Source: Sialis fuliginosa
Taxonomy: Eukaryota; Arthropoda; Insecta; Megaloptera; Sialidae
Assembly (NCBI GenBank): GCA_961205875.1
Contig: OY540813.1
Span: 6,853,001 to 6,917,000, forward strand
Direction of reading: 5' to 3'
Length of the DNA: 64,000 bases
Shown here: piece after piece, positions 36,985-50,233 of the stretch
How the letters are laid out: each line of letters opens with the position of its first letter
Numbering within the stretch: position 1 is the first letter of the stretch
Program-made: the position numbers and the translations under genes
The notes under the pieces: model-generated
What the model saw: the letters and a program-made list of their open reading frames with translations, nothing else
The model's database searches: none
Told to the model about the DNA's origin: nothing

Positions 36985-37165
36985 CGCGGTTTTATTTATG
37001 CGGGGAGACGCAAGGTGGATCTAGCGAGGGCTGCCTGCCCGCACTTTGAGCCCCTTGTCCCGCTGCCGACAGGATCTGAATGGTCATTATCATCAAATTC
37101 CACCCCAACGCCCCGTCATACATAGACACCACCCTGCAATACGTCCAGATTCCTTTAATAAAATA
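36985..37165 (+). other. GC-rich segment of unknown role
   Basis: This stretch is much richer in G and C than its surroundings (GGGGAGACGCAAGG, CTGCCTGCCCGCAC, CCCCGTCATACATAG). It contains an acceptor-like CTGCCGACAG ending at 37070. A 61-aa frame starting at 37046 crosses it but resembles nothing known. It could be a further 5'UTR exon or part of a CpG-rich promoter. Confidence 0.35.
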
Positions 37166-38167
37166 ATATTATCGCGATTTTTCCAAACAGTATGTATGAG
37201 CATTATGCAAAATTGGTCATTATGGTTATGATGGGGCTTTGTGTTTACAATATTATCATTATAATATTATGTTCCAATGTTTTGTTTATTTTTATATTGT
37301 TCTATCAAATTCTGTTTTACTTTTCTCTAATTTACGCTCAGTTACTGAATAGTGTAATTACTTTTACTATTATTGATTTAGCATCATTGGGATGATTTAC
37401 TTGAAGGTCGCGGAAAATAATATAATGCTGAGTATAATATTTAAAAAAAATATATAATATAATCGCGATAGTTCTTTATCCAACTTTAGATAACGTATAG
37501 TAGTTGCAAAGTATTTTGTATACTTTTTTTTCGTACCTATCAAATCTTTTTACACGTGAATATTTTTTTAGGTTGATCTGCTAAAATGAGGAAGTTATTA
37601 ATAAATTAAACGATGTACAAATATATTTATGTTTTTATAGTGCATTTGTGTTAATCAAAAACTATCGAATTGTAAAAAATCATTATTTAATGAACAAAAA
37701 TATTAAGTAATTGATTATTTTAAAGATTCAAGTTTGTTTATTTTCCTAACAGTTATCGTATAATAGTATTTTATATTTTGTATATTTATAATCTTTGAAA
37801 TTTATTGTCCAGAATGTTTTATAATATATCACTAGTACAATACCGGACCAAAATCATAATATCGGTATTCCTGTATTTTTTATGTTCAAAATCGGGATTT
37901 CCCATATTTTTTTCCAGTAACGTCATGCGTTTGTATTTTAAAATTATACTGTAAAATGATAACAATATTTAAAATTTACAAACAAAAATTGTAGTGATTT
38001 ATAAATGTAGGAATCTATGGGTAGCACATAGTTGAATTTAAATATTATTAAAACTATGTTATACCTATAATTAATTTAATACTGCTTAAATCATAATTTT
38101 CCTTTTAAATATTTATACATTTTTTATTTTCTTATTAAAATAAATCCTCAGAAAACTATTTGAGCTT

Positions 38168-41100
38168 TAGTCCGGACGTTAAGAGCGATATTTCGACTAA
38201 TCTCTGCACTTTTTGATAGAAGCATGAAAATTGGTATAGTTGTACATTAAACCTTCCTCTACAAAACTAGAAATGGCGACATTTCCAAAACCCGTGTGGT
38301 CCCCCTTTTAGGGGCAAAAATATCTCCGCGGATTTAGTTTTTCTTATTTATCTCGCAAATGGTTATCCGGACGACACAAATAGAAGACATTCAAAATAAT
38401 GTTTATTAGATTCTAAACAAAAGTTGTTATTATAAATTTTACGATAAGAGTCACTGTTGCCGCATAAATGGGGGTTAAAATTATGAGAAAATTTGCGCGC
38501 GCGGTGAAACTTGCGTTCATGCTCACATATCTCGTAAACGGGTTTTCTTACGAGAAAAATTAATAGAACAAATATTAAAGAGCAGACAATTCTCTATCAG
38601 ATGTATGAATCTGTCATTCTGTAAAATTATTTTTTAATTAATTTTGGTCACTACAAGTAGAATGACATATACAACAATTTAAGAAAAGTAACGGTTCTCG
38701 TCCAATTTTGTTTTCGTTATGTATAATTAAGCACTTGTATAGTTAAGTTATGATTCTTTTATGATAATTTATGAATATATAGAGAAAGAAAGAGAAAAAA
38801 ATTGTGTAAAATTGACCTGCATTTATCAATAAATCAAAAAATTACTATACGAACAAAAAAAAATTTTTTTAATTATAAAGTACACCCTGTATAATATATT
38901 ATATGTACTTATGTTATAAATATGACAAAACATTAAAATTATAAATATTTATAGGCTACAAACATGTTTTTTATTCTCTTAAGCTGTAAAAACTTCTATT
39001 AACACTAGTGCAGAATCTCTTGATAGCTCCTATTTGTTAAACAAACCTTCAAACGCCCAAAACTTTAGGATGAATATATTCGTCATAAAGTTTAGAATAA
39101 TAAACAATTAATTATTTTTTACTTAATATTGTACATTTTGAGTAATTTAAAGTTGAAATTGATTACTATTAGACGATAACAGTAAGAATTGTGTCGGATG
39201 TATTCTTTTTTGTTTCAAATCTCGTGAACGGTTAATTGGATGTAAAAAATGTACTGAAACTAAATTGTCGGCAATGAAATTTTGAATAATATTTCGGTAT
39301 GTTTCACATGTCAAATATTAAAGTTCCCGAGTAAATAAAGGTCAAAGTTACAAATTAATTGATATATTACATGAACGGTGTAAAGCAGGGCATATTTGTC
39401 ACACAATATTTTATGACCAGTTTTTTACAATTCAAAAAATTATAGAAAATATAATAGAGTGGACTTATATCTACCATACATAACTTTTACTTTTACAAAA
39501 AATATGATAGTTTTACTGTTAAACATGATTTCTCAGCATTGTTACTTTGTATGATATTTTTAGTATGTATGGTAATTATTTTTTTTTTATTCCGGCCGAT
39601 CTTTAGGAATTCAACCCTGCGATTCATGATGGAAATATAAAATTTTATACAGTTGTAGGTACATCAAACTCACCTCTACAAACCTAGATATGACTCTACC
39701 CTAAAATCTTGTGCGGTCCCCCATTCAGAGGTTAACATAGTATCTCCACAAGTTTTCTTTATTTAAATTTTTTAATTTTAATTTTTGAAAATGATACGAT
39801 AAATATATACATACATTTACAAATTCAACTGTGCATTTTACTCATCTATCTATTAAAATGCAATATTTGAATTGTGTAATACGATTTTTATATTTTATTT
39901 ATAATATTATTTTCAAAATTTAAATAAAAAAACTTGTGGAGATATTATGTTAACCTCTGAATGGAAGGCCGCACACGATTTGAGGGTAGTCATATCTAGG
40001 TTTGTAGAGGTGAGTTTGATGTACCTACAACTGTATAAAATTTTATATTTCCATCATGAATCGTAGGGTTGAATTCCTAAAGATCGGCCGGAATAAAAAA
40101 AAAATAATTACCATACATACTAAAAATATCATACAAAGTAACAATGCTGAGAAATCATGTTTAACAGTAAAACTATCATATTTTTTGTAAAAGTAAAAGT
40201 TATGTATGGTAGATATAAGTCCACTCTATTATATTTTCTATAATTTTTTGAATTGTAAAAAACTGGTCATAAAATATTGTGTGACAAATATGCCCTGCTT
40301 TACACCGTTCATGTAATATATCAATTAATTTGTAACTTTGACCTTTATTTACTCGGGAACTTTAATATTTGACATGTGAAACATACCGAAATATTATTCA
40401 AAATTTCATTGCCGACAATTTAGTTTCAGTACATTTTTTACATCCAATTAACCGTTCACGAGATTTGAAACAAAAAAGAATACATCCGACACAATTCTTA
40501 CTGTTATCGTCTAATAGTAATCAATTTCAACTTTAAATTACTCAAAATGTACAATATTAAGTAAAAAATAATTAATTGTTTATTATTCTAAACTTTATGA
40601 CGAATATATTCATCCTAAAGTTTTGGGCGTTTGAAGGTTTGTTTAACAAATAGGAGCTATCAAGAGATTCTGCACTAGTGTTAATAGAAGTTTTTACAGC
40701 TTAAGAGAATAAAAAACATGTTTGTAGCCTATAAATATTTATAATTTTAATGTTTTGTCATATTTATAACATAAGTACATATAATATATTATACAGGGTG
40801 TACTTTATAATTAAAAAAATTTTTTTTTGTTCGTATAGTAATTTTTTGATTTATTGATAAATGCAGGTCAATTTTACACAATTTTTTTCTCTTTCTTTCT
40901 CTATATATTCATAAATTATCATAAAAGAATCATAACTTAACTATACAAGTGCTTAATTATACATAACGAAAACAAAATTGGACGAGAACCGTTACTTTTC
41001 TTAAATTGTTGTATATGTCATTCTACTTGTAGTGACCAAAATTAATTAAAAAATAATTTTACAGAATGACAGATTCATACATCTGATAGAGAATTGTCTG

Positions 41101-41505
41101 CTCTTTAATATTTGTTCTATTAATTTTTCTCGTAAGAAAACCCGTTTACGAGATATGTGAGCATGAACGCAAGTTTCACCGCGCGCGCAAATTTTCTCAT
41201 AATTTTAACCCCCATTTATGCGGCAACAGTGACTCTTATCGTAAAATTTATAATAACAACTTTTGTTTAGAATCTAATAAACATTATTTTGAATGTCTTC
41301 TATTTGTGTCGTCCGGATAACCATTTGCGAGATAAATAAGAAAAACTAAATCCGCGGAGATATTTTTGCCCCTAAAAGGGGGACCACACGGGTTTTTGAA
41401 ATGTCACCATTTCTAGTTTTGTAGAGGAAGGTTTAATGTACAACTATACCAATTTTCATGCTTCTATCAAAAAGTGCAGATGAAAAGTTCTTAACGTCCG
41501 GACTA
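38168..41505. mobile_element. giant near-perfect palindrome (long-TIR fold-back element)
   Basis: Two inverted arms of about 1.6 kb surround a loop of roughly 100 bp (about 39800-39905). The outer ends are TAGTCCGGACGTTAAGA and its complement, with CTT on both outer flanks (38165-38167 and 41506-41508), a possible 3-bp target duplication. The arms differ by only a few changes, so it is young. Inside each arm the first 180 bp recur in diverged form at the inner end (38168-38345 against 39591-39765: TCCGG, ACCTCTACAAA.CTAGA, GTG.GGTCCCCC, TATCTCC). The phrase ATCTCGTAAACGG also recurs in variants. No frame above 60 codons is found. Superfamily unknown. Confidence 0.85.
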
Positions 41506-42221
41506 CTTCTGTTATTGATCCAAGAACGATTTTTTGTACATAAGTACATTACTTACTTTATTAGCTACTGAGATCGTTATTTTTTATTCTATACTACAGA
41601 ATAAATTCGATACTTTTAAATTTTTTAATTTTACAGAAATATTGAAAGAAAACATACACATATTTTTTAAATCATAATTTTGAATAATGACAAATGTTAT
41701 TGGCGATTCCACAATAGAAAAAATATTTTAAAATGATTAATTATTTTTATTATAAGTACTAGCTTTTGTCATTGTCAGTTATTTAAAACTTGGAATTTTT
41801 ATTAATTATTATTTTTATAAATTATTAATTTACATATAGAAAAAATATCAAAATTGAACACAGCAATAACAGATCAAAAAATATTTACGCTAAAAAGATT
41901 TTTAGTGTAAAAATCGACTTTCTAGCGGTTACTTTTATACATATTTTAATACTAATTATTAATACTGAAATACCGGTATTCTTTGTACCAATACCGGTAT
42001 CTTAATACCGGAGAAAATTGGTCGGGATCTTGGTTTTGTACTCACTTGTATATCACATTAAAATTCATCAAATTTATTTTTGATTGAAATCTAAAACTAT
42101 TATTTATTACTAATAGATTATGATTAATAGTAAAAAGATTTGATCGTTTCTGGATTTTTCATAATTATTAATCGTATTATAAATAAAAATGAGGTTAACA
42201 TAAATGTATCTTAATTAAATA

Positions 42222-42358
42222 CAGTAGAACTTCGATTATTCGGACTAAACATAATACATGTAAAAATACATACCTGCAGAAAATTATTGTTTGGTGACTG
42301 TTTGTCACGTCTTACGCAACAAAACCTTATTTTTTCTGAACAAATCGAGGTTCTACTA
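42222..42358. mobile_element. pogo-like MITE
   Basis: After TA the left end reads CAGTAGAACTTCGATTATTC; the right end reads CAAATCGAGGTTCTACTA next to TA. The ends are inverted, diverged copies. At about 137 bp with TA flanks it fits a pogo/Tc1 MITE. It lies just upstream of the presumed acceptor at 42401. Confidence 0.65.
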
Positions 42359-42568
42359 TAGTAATGAAACTACCGTAAAAATAATTTTATTTTGTTACAG
42401 GTCAAAACTACGGCATTCAAACTGAAATTAAACATTATGTTTTATGAATACCTACTTATAAAAATCAATTTCAAAGAGATTAATAAGTAGGTTTAATATT
42501 ATAGAAGAACATAACATTTGTTATGAAAATCCGTATGATAATTAAAAAAGGCGCAAGCTAGACCACAA

Positions 42569-45500
42569 ATGGATCCCGTCGGGCCGTGGTCAGCGTATGC
42601 ATCTTACAATAGGTTAGCGGGCGTACAGGCTGGTGCCTCTGGCGGAGACTTTCACCACCATCACAGCGCGAGCCATGGCTCAGCAAGCGGAGTGCCCTCG
42701 ACAACATCACAGCTGCTGTTGCAGGCTGCCCACACGACAGCGTCCTTGGCCAGCAGCACAGCGTCTCCTTTCAATCCAGGAGGGTTTCTTTCGCCTCCCC
42801 CTGTTGCGTACGACGCCGTCTTTAGCCCGCTATTCCATCACGCGGCTAACCCGAAACCAGCACATTACGTAAGTCAACAACACAGACAAGCTCTTCAAGC
42901 CGCAGCTTCCAAACAAACACCTTCCGGCGATGGGGAGCATTATCCGGGCCATCACCAAGCGCCGCCGCAAGGCTTCTTCGAACAAGGGTCTGCGGCGGGC
43001 GCATGGCAACAGAACAGTCCCTTTGGCATATTGCCACATGAAAGCGTAGTACCTAATTCGCCGGGACCGACGTCGACGACCAAGAGTTCCACTGTTTATG
43101 AAAACTTTAACGCACATTTTGCCGCAGCACAAAGTTTGAATCATCTGAATTCTCAGTTGACTGCTGTCAGCGCGAAAACTAGTCGCGCGCAGAGTCCACA
43201 GGTCAGCGCTCCTGCAAAAACACCTTCTTCACAAGCCAACAGCCCATTTTTTCAAGTTCCAACCACGTTTTCGGCATCGGAATCATTGGCGAGCACGTTT
43301 ACGACGAACAGTAAATCGCAGCAGCAGTCCCAACAAGATTACGCGTCGAGTGGATCGAGCGGCAACAGTAGCAGCAGTAAGTCATTTCAGAGTTCCGCAA
43401 ATAGTAATTCCTCTAGTATGCACCAATCATGTATAGTGTCTTCCCCTTCCCCGTCTCAAAATCCCTCGACACCGGTGTCGAAAGAATACCGTATTCCTCA
43501 AGCTCCCGTACGGTCGATATTGTTTCCCGGAGGTGGGCGGGGCAATGCCGACAAAACGAACAACCGACAGGCCGCATCGTTTGCAACTCCCCCAGCCAAA
43601 CCACCGCCTTCTGCGCCACAGATTCAGACCAAAGCACAGACCAAGATATATCCAGAACTCGCTAATCAGACGGAAAGATCGCGAGGTACATCAGCGACCG
43701 CATCAGAAGATGGAGGAGGTCCGAGCCAATCGTCACCTATCAGTTTCAGTATTATGGACGCGCCCGGACGACCTCAGTACGCAGGCAGCAATAGTTCTGC
43801 GACAAAAAACCGTGCCGCCGGTTATCAAATACAATCCGGTGGTTCGTCCTACAGACATTATCAACAATCTAATAGTAATAGTGCCGATTCTGAATACCAC
43901 AGAAACAAATCGGGTGCCTCGTCGGCGACCGGAGCAACATCGGCGTCGACAGAATACCAAAACAGCAATGGTCCTACAGATTGCGGTGTCGTCGTACCCC
44001 GACGGCCGAGTCCCTTACAAGCACACTCGCAAGCGTCGCCCTTGGGCCATGTTCCGAGCCCCGCCTACCCCATGTACAACAGTCCCATGAACTCCATTTC
44101 ATCCCCGCAACAAGTGGCTCCTCCGTCTCCCTTGGATGTGTCGGTGCCACGACCATCGTCGCAAGCCGGCTCTGCCGTTGCGTATCCCTCTGTGATCACA
44201 CGCGCGCAACAACCTCCTGCAGCCGGACAGAACTGTTGGGAGGACAGACCGCAACAGACGCACCACTCACGTAAATATAGTACCAACAGTTATAACTCGG
44301 CAAATAGTATAGAGATACCTAGCAGGCAAATCGAACTTCCAAATCAAAATACACAGCCGGTAACGCAAAGCAATCCCCAACAGTCGCAGCAAAGAACTGC
44401 TGCGCTAGGTATCTCAGAAAGACAACAATCGTACTTTGATTCGAATACTAACCATCAAGTGACATTACAAGATCTGTCAAGTTGTCGTGGCGATCCGATG
44501 AGTATAGTGAAGAACTTGCAAACGTTACAGCAACAGCAGCAGCAAGCTCAAGCGCAGCAGGTCCAGCAACAGCAAGCACAAGCACAGCAAGTCCAACAAC
44601 AGGCTCAACAGCAGCAAGCTCAAGCGCAAGCCCAGCAACAGCAACAAGCTGCCGTGCAACAGAGCTGTCAAGTCCAGCAAGTGGAAGCTAAGTCGGACGG
44701 GCAGAAGGGCGGGAGCGGTGGCTCGGGGGGTAGTAAACGGCGCAAGAGCAGTGACAAACAGGCAGGCCACTCGACGGCTCTGACCGAACTCGCGGGCGCA
44801 GCCATGGCCGAGTACTTTACCACGCGGATACCGCCACCTGCGCATAGTTCCGCTGCTAATCAGCAACAGCAGAATGGTAGTTATTTTGATTTTGAACGTT
44901 GGAACTTGCCGCCGCCACCTCCAAAAATGTTCTCCGGCACGGCCGCGTTCGGCTCGCAAGCGATGCAGCAGCATCAATCGCTGATGGTGCCGCATCCGCA
45001 TTCTCACCATCCCCCTCCACCCATCCCGTACTTCCCACCGTTCCACTTGGCTCCACATCCACCGGAGTTCCAATCCCAATCGGTCGAGCTGACGCCCCTG
45101 TCCAATTACGAGCCGTCGAATCAATCCCAATCGAACGGCTCGTACGGTGCGGAGAGCAACCCCCCCGAGGATCAGCCAAAAGTCGTTGTGCCCAATATAG
45201 AGGAGGAATTGAATTTCCTTTCAGAAAACAATCCGAATAGGAGTCATTCCGCCGCCCCGCAGCCCTCGCCGATAGCGCCACCTCCGCCGCCTGCCGTCGT
45301 CAAGTTGGCAGAAAAGAAAATCACGGGTCCTGGTTCAGGTTTCATGAACAGTTATCTCAAGTTTTTACAAGGCGAACGCGATAGTTCGCCGCCACCTGCA
45401 GGACCTAGAGGTGGTCGAAAAACCACGTGGCAGAAATCCAGTCCAGCCGCAACATCACCCGTAGCTCCAGGAGTTCCAGGAATTCCAGGAATTCCAGTCA

Positions 45501-48500
45501 AGCCTGCAGACCCGTCAGCTAACGGTGTACCACCAACGCCACCAGTGGTTGTTCCGCCGCCGCCGGCACCTATTGTACCGGCGGTACGACTAAGCGCGGG
45601 AGACCCGCAAGATGATCCACGATATTTTCCGTTACCTAAAGAACGCAAGCATCGTTTGGATAGTTCTGATGATGGATTTAGTTCAGACGATGATTTACCA
45701 GGTTTGAGACCAAAGCATACCGCACCAGCACCAGAACCCGTGCAAACGCTTTCAACACAGTCGGCACTAACTATCCCAAAAGAACCGCGAGTGAGTACTG
45801 GTCGCAAAGGGCGACCACCGAAACCCGGAGGACCTTCCGAACGGAAACGACTTAAACAATTAGCTTTAGAACAGGCAGCTAAAGAAAAAGCTAAAGAAGC
45901 AGGAGGAAAGCCAGGTGACAAAGGTAAATAACACCTGTGTATGTCGTTAAAATGTTTCTCACTTTTAATATTTAACAGCTAATGATCCACTGCAACTGCC
46001 TCCTCGACGAGAAACGAGCAGAAGAGCAGCCAAAGAAAAGAGTAATATCCAACAATTAATAGCTCGGCAAGCGCAGGCAGCAGCTACGGGAGAGCCTGAG
46101 GAACCTGACGAACCAGGTGAATTCGTGGATTCTGATTCTGATCCTGCGTGGACACCGCAGTTAAAGGTAAGCTTTTCAAAACTGTACTTGTTTAATTAAA
46201 AAAAAAACGCATCTTTAATTGGAGAGGTGGAACTTAACAGAAACGGAGACCGTCACCATATCGACCTTGAAAATCTGTTATATGTGATTTAATACGAGTG
46301 GCACTTTAGCTCCGTCGAAACGGCATGACGGGCGTTTAAAAAAATGTTTTGCTGGCGTGTAAGAATGACGGGCGCCATGACCTCGAAGATCTGTATTATT
46401 GAATAATATTGAATTCAATCAGACTGGCATTTAAGAAACAACGGTGTCCGTCAAAGCAGGAAATTTGTTCATTTAGATTTTATGCAAATGATATAGTAAC
46501 GGTCTCCGTTTTTATTAAGTGCCAGCGCTTTAATTATAGTCGATCGAAAAAATTGTTGTTTTCTCAAATATATCCGATAACATTCGCGGGAGTAAAAAAT
46601 CTTTAATTGTTATTTAAAAAAAACTAGGAACAATAAAGACTTCTTAAATAAAGCTTCAAATTTTCGTAAATATACCTACAATACAATAGTGCACAGAATG
46701 TATTATATGTACAGTCACGTATGTATTACTATATCGATTTTCTTCTACACATGTAGCCTTATTGATGGTCTTGTAACATGTTTAATTATCTTTGTCTTTT
46801 ACGCGCTATCATCAATCAACTATCTCATAATGTACATGAAGTTATTATATTCTCTGTAGTTTGAAGAAAAGGTACGGAATATGATGTGATCCATGGAATT
46901 GATATGTGTTTGAATAATGTAAAATATATGTAGTCAATTATTGAAAATTTAACAAAAAAATTAAATAACAAACTAGCTTAATTAATATAAATACAAGAAT
47001 ATGAAGAAATCAAATCTGTTAAAAATGTAATGAATTAAACTTTTCATTCGATGTGTATCGTGAAGTTTAATATTTAAACAATTAATGCATTTAATTTATT
47101 AGTTATTTAATAAAAATTTATACTGTTTTAAATTAAACCAGTGGCGCAGAGAGTAAATTGAACATGATTAAATATTAAATTTGATGGTATTGATAAATTA
47201 TTTTAAATTTCGTATTTTGGTAAAATTTGTATATTTTTGACAAGCATCCACAAACTCATAACTCCCGTTTTCGAATTTTAATCAAAATTAAAAATAGAAA
47301 TTCACGGGATAGGTAAACTTGGTAACGGTCAACTCGGCGATAACAAATATTATTAGTAAATAATATTTTTAAACTAGAATTTCTCCGCGGCTTCGGTCGT
47401 GTGTATTATGTATTAAAATATTTTATCGGTCCGTATATGATTAACGAGAGGGGAAGGGGGGGGGGGTATAGGTTGAAAAATGTATGTTTATTATTTAAAT
47501 TAAAAAATATATATATACAAGTGCGTATTTCTTCGACAACTCCCATTTTAGAAATGGAGACAGTATTAAAAATTTGAATGACATAATTTATAAGTAATGA
47601 ATGCACATTGTAAAATTATAATGGAATATACAGTGTTGTCCCGAAAAAAAATTTATATCTAATAAATAATTTTTTTTTAAACTGAATTCTATTTCTACCT
47701 TGTTTTATTTCTCTTCAAGTCTATACACTATACAGCAGTGTAATAGTTTTAGAAAACGTTTGTGGGGTAATGAGATAAAAAAATTTTTTGGAAAAAGATT
47801 CATTGTGTATATTTAATTTGTAATGTTATAATTGCCATACTTATTGTTAGATATTTTACATAAAATTGTATGGCAAATATACAGTAGAACAACAATTACA
47901 TACCCACCTACCACCGGTTACTGTGACTGCTTACGTGCTATTTTGAGTTACCCCCAGCAAACCTGAAAAACAATAGATACAATGAAAAAAAACATGCTTG
48001 GGTTTACGGGTTAAAAATTTATTAATCAGTTAATGACTTCAATTAAAAATATAATATATGTACATTATTATTTGTATTATAGGAAGAAATAGATGATGAT
48101 GGTACAGGGGCTGTGACAGGCGGTAGACGTAAAATTAAAAGACAGAAACCTGCTTCCGGTCGAAAGCGAGCATCTCGTAATCTCATATCTGCCGCTGCAC
48201 AAGGTGCTGGTATCGAAATTGACGGTTACTCCAGTAGCGAAAGTTTGAGTGCGATGGCTAAAAAACAGAGAACTACTTCTGGTATGTGTTAATTGTTACA
48301 CATTATTTTGAGGAGAATAAATTTTAATGTTACATGTTATTTTATAGGTTCAAAATCTCAGAAATCATCAGTGCCACCGACTTTAGAAGATAATTTAGCT
48401 GCCTCGGTTGCACAAACAACACCAAGTACGACGGAAGAACCACCGTTCAAGGTAAAAAAAAACGAGCGCTATAAAAAATTATAAAAAAGTTGCAACCATT

Positions 48501-50233
48501 CTTGTTGTCCGTATTACATTTATTATTACTGTTGTTACTTATAACAATTTAATTCTGCTTATTTTTTTTACTTTAAAATATATCTCTTTTATCACTAATA
48601 ATTGAACGGTTGCCGATCAGGGGATTATAGATTTAAGATATTAAATTAAATTGAAAAAATTAGTAATAATTTTATGGATTATAATAAAGATTTAAAAAGA
48701 AGAAGGTGAGATTTAATCAGATTGACCAAAAAAAAAAGCTTTTTTTATGTTTACCTTGTATAAGCAGAATTTATTTAATTTATAAAGTAATTTCTATTTG
48801 ACTGCAGTATTGAATAATAATTATTTTATGTCTTGATATTTGACAAATTTTAATGTTTTTAATGCTATACAGTCAAGTAGATTGAAGGAAAAGCAACAAC
48901 AGGTTTGTGCCTTTCTTTACAATTTTAATATTAGTGCTTAAAATATCTTATTTGTAAGTATAAACATGTAATGTAAAATAAATTTTATTTTCTAGCCCGG
49001 TGAGTTTGTTGTAATAAAAAGTGAACTTACGGAAGAATGGCCTGCGATTTGGCGTGTTGATGGCAAGACATTATTACAAAAATATGAACCTTTTGACCAA
49101 AATGGAAAAACTTTGTACAGAGATATATCAACGGTCAGTTAAATTCTTAATAGTTGAAGGAAATAAATTGTAGCTTTCTGAAGATTATTATTATCATGTT
49201 ATTTTATTTTTAGTATACATCATGGACAGCGGAAAACAAAAAATTGTACATTCCAGTACCAGTACGGTTTCGAGCTCAGAATCAAAAAGAAACTATTGTA
49301 GAATTTCTACGATCGGAACTAACTATTCTTGATACGGAGTTCATAGAGAAAGCAATGAAAGAAGCTGAAATTTATCAGGATAATTTTGAAGTTTATATTC
49401 AAACACTTATTTCACAAGCCCTCGATAGTAATTTCTTAACAGAAATTTTCCAAGAACAAGGTAATTAATTATGAAATGATATAATAGAAAGTGATATTTT
49501 ATTTGGTTTATTTGATTTTTCAGATGATTACTTTTTGTCAAACGTTAAAACAGTAGATGACATAACAGAAGAGCATAAACGTATATTACTCTCCATAACA
49601 CGGTGGCCTAGTAATGTGACTGCTTCGGTCAGTACGTGGCCTTGTTTGAATGTGCTAAGCGAATTGGGCAATGATACAGACACACGTACGTGCGTTGCTT
49701 GTCAGCGGCCCCGCGTGTCTGTGCGTGTCCTGCTTTACGGACAACCTTATAATGTCACAACACTCGACGGGTGTCAACCGGATCCAAAACAACAGCTAGA
49801 GAAGGTAGTTGTAGATATTGCGGATCAAGTATTCTAAATCATTAAACTAATTCTATTTTCAGGACTTTCTAATGTGTCGTATATGTTGTGAACGAGTTCA
49901 ATTGCTGAACCGAGTGGCACATCAGAAATACAGAATGTATGTAGAGTGTGCGAAACGTGTGGCTGATAAACGTTCACACGATCCACTAAAAGATACCACG
50001 ATTATTCTTAACGAATTACTTGCTGACGAAAGTTGGTTATCTCAGGTATATATTTATTTAATTTAAAAGTGTTTAGTTTAAATAATAATTTACTGTTTTT
50101 TTTTTCTTTTGACTGACAGCTTTTCCAAGAAGTACGATGTTCCTGGGCAGAAATCGATAGTTTAGATGTTCAAGCAAAAAGTGTGAACAATAAGAATTCG
50201 AACTCCGTGAACCAAGAGTTAACGAGCGCTTAA
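42569..50233 (+). CDS. QSER1/PRR12-type nuclear protein (DUF4211 family)
   Basis: Large nuclear protein; in vertebrates QSER1 and PRR12 are chromatin-linked and QSER1 protects bivalent promoters from DNA methylation. Exons: 42569-45923 (coding part), 45979-46166, 48083-48281, 48348-48451, 48873-48902, 48996-49133, 49214-49460, 49524-49804, 49863-50045, 50120-50233, about 1612 aa. The first coding exon is 3.36 kb and low-complexity: Ser/Gln/Pro-rich, a Gln/Ala tract near 651-695, His/Pro runs, then [12 protein letters not shown] near 928 and an AT-hook-like [22 protein letters not shown] segment follows. The conserved C-terminal region runs from [11 protein letters not shown] through [16 protein letters not shown] to two Cys clusters ([14 protein letters not shown]) and a helical end. 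The exon is distinctly GC-richer than its surroundings. A 5' non-coding exon probably lies far upstream. The family call rests on the C-terminus and layout; I name no fly orthologue. Confidence 0.8.
46167..48082 (+). other. long intron of the QSER1/PRR12-like gene
   Basis: A 1.9-kb intron between exons 45979-46166 and 48083-48281. It holds the degraded fold-back relative near 46.22-46.54 kb, a transposon-like CAGTGGCGCAGAGAG end near 47149 and a G-run at about 47450-47466. No coding exon is seen. Confidence 0.6.
46224..46535. mobile_element. diverged relative of the 8034-8215 fold-back MITE
   Basis: ACAGAAACGGAGACCGTCAC near 46240 and ACGGTCTCCGTTTTTATTAA near 46498, followed by GTGCCAGCGC, echo the ends of the 8-kb element (ACAGAAACGGTCTCCGT, AGTGCCAAGGC). 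The middle contains CCGTCGAAACGGCATGACGG, related to the inner inverted pair there. It has diverged considerably and its borders are approximate. Confidence 0.5.
48873..48902 (+). other. 30-nt microexon of the QSER1/PRR12-like gene
   Basis: Acceptor TATACAG, thirty in-frame bases encoding [10 protein letters not shown], donor GTTTGT. It sits just before the conserved PGEFVV exon, phase 0 on both sides, so it can be skipped without a frameshift. The basic/Gln residues resemble a linker. Confidence 0.55.

Noticed and set aside
44525-45281. Long minus-strand frames of 201 and 141 aa under the large QSER1/PRR12-like exon
   Set aside because: Shadows of the Gln/Pro/Ser-rich plus-strand frame; the plus strand joins nine further exons in phase and the minus frames have no domain.
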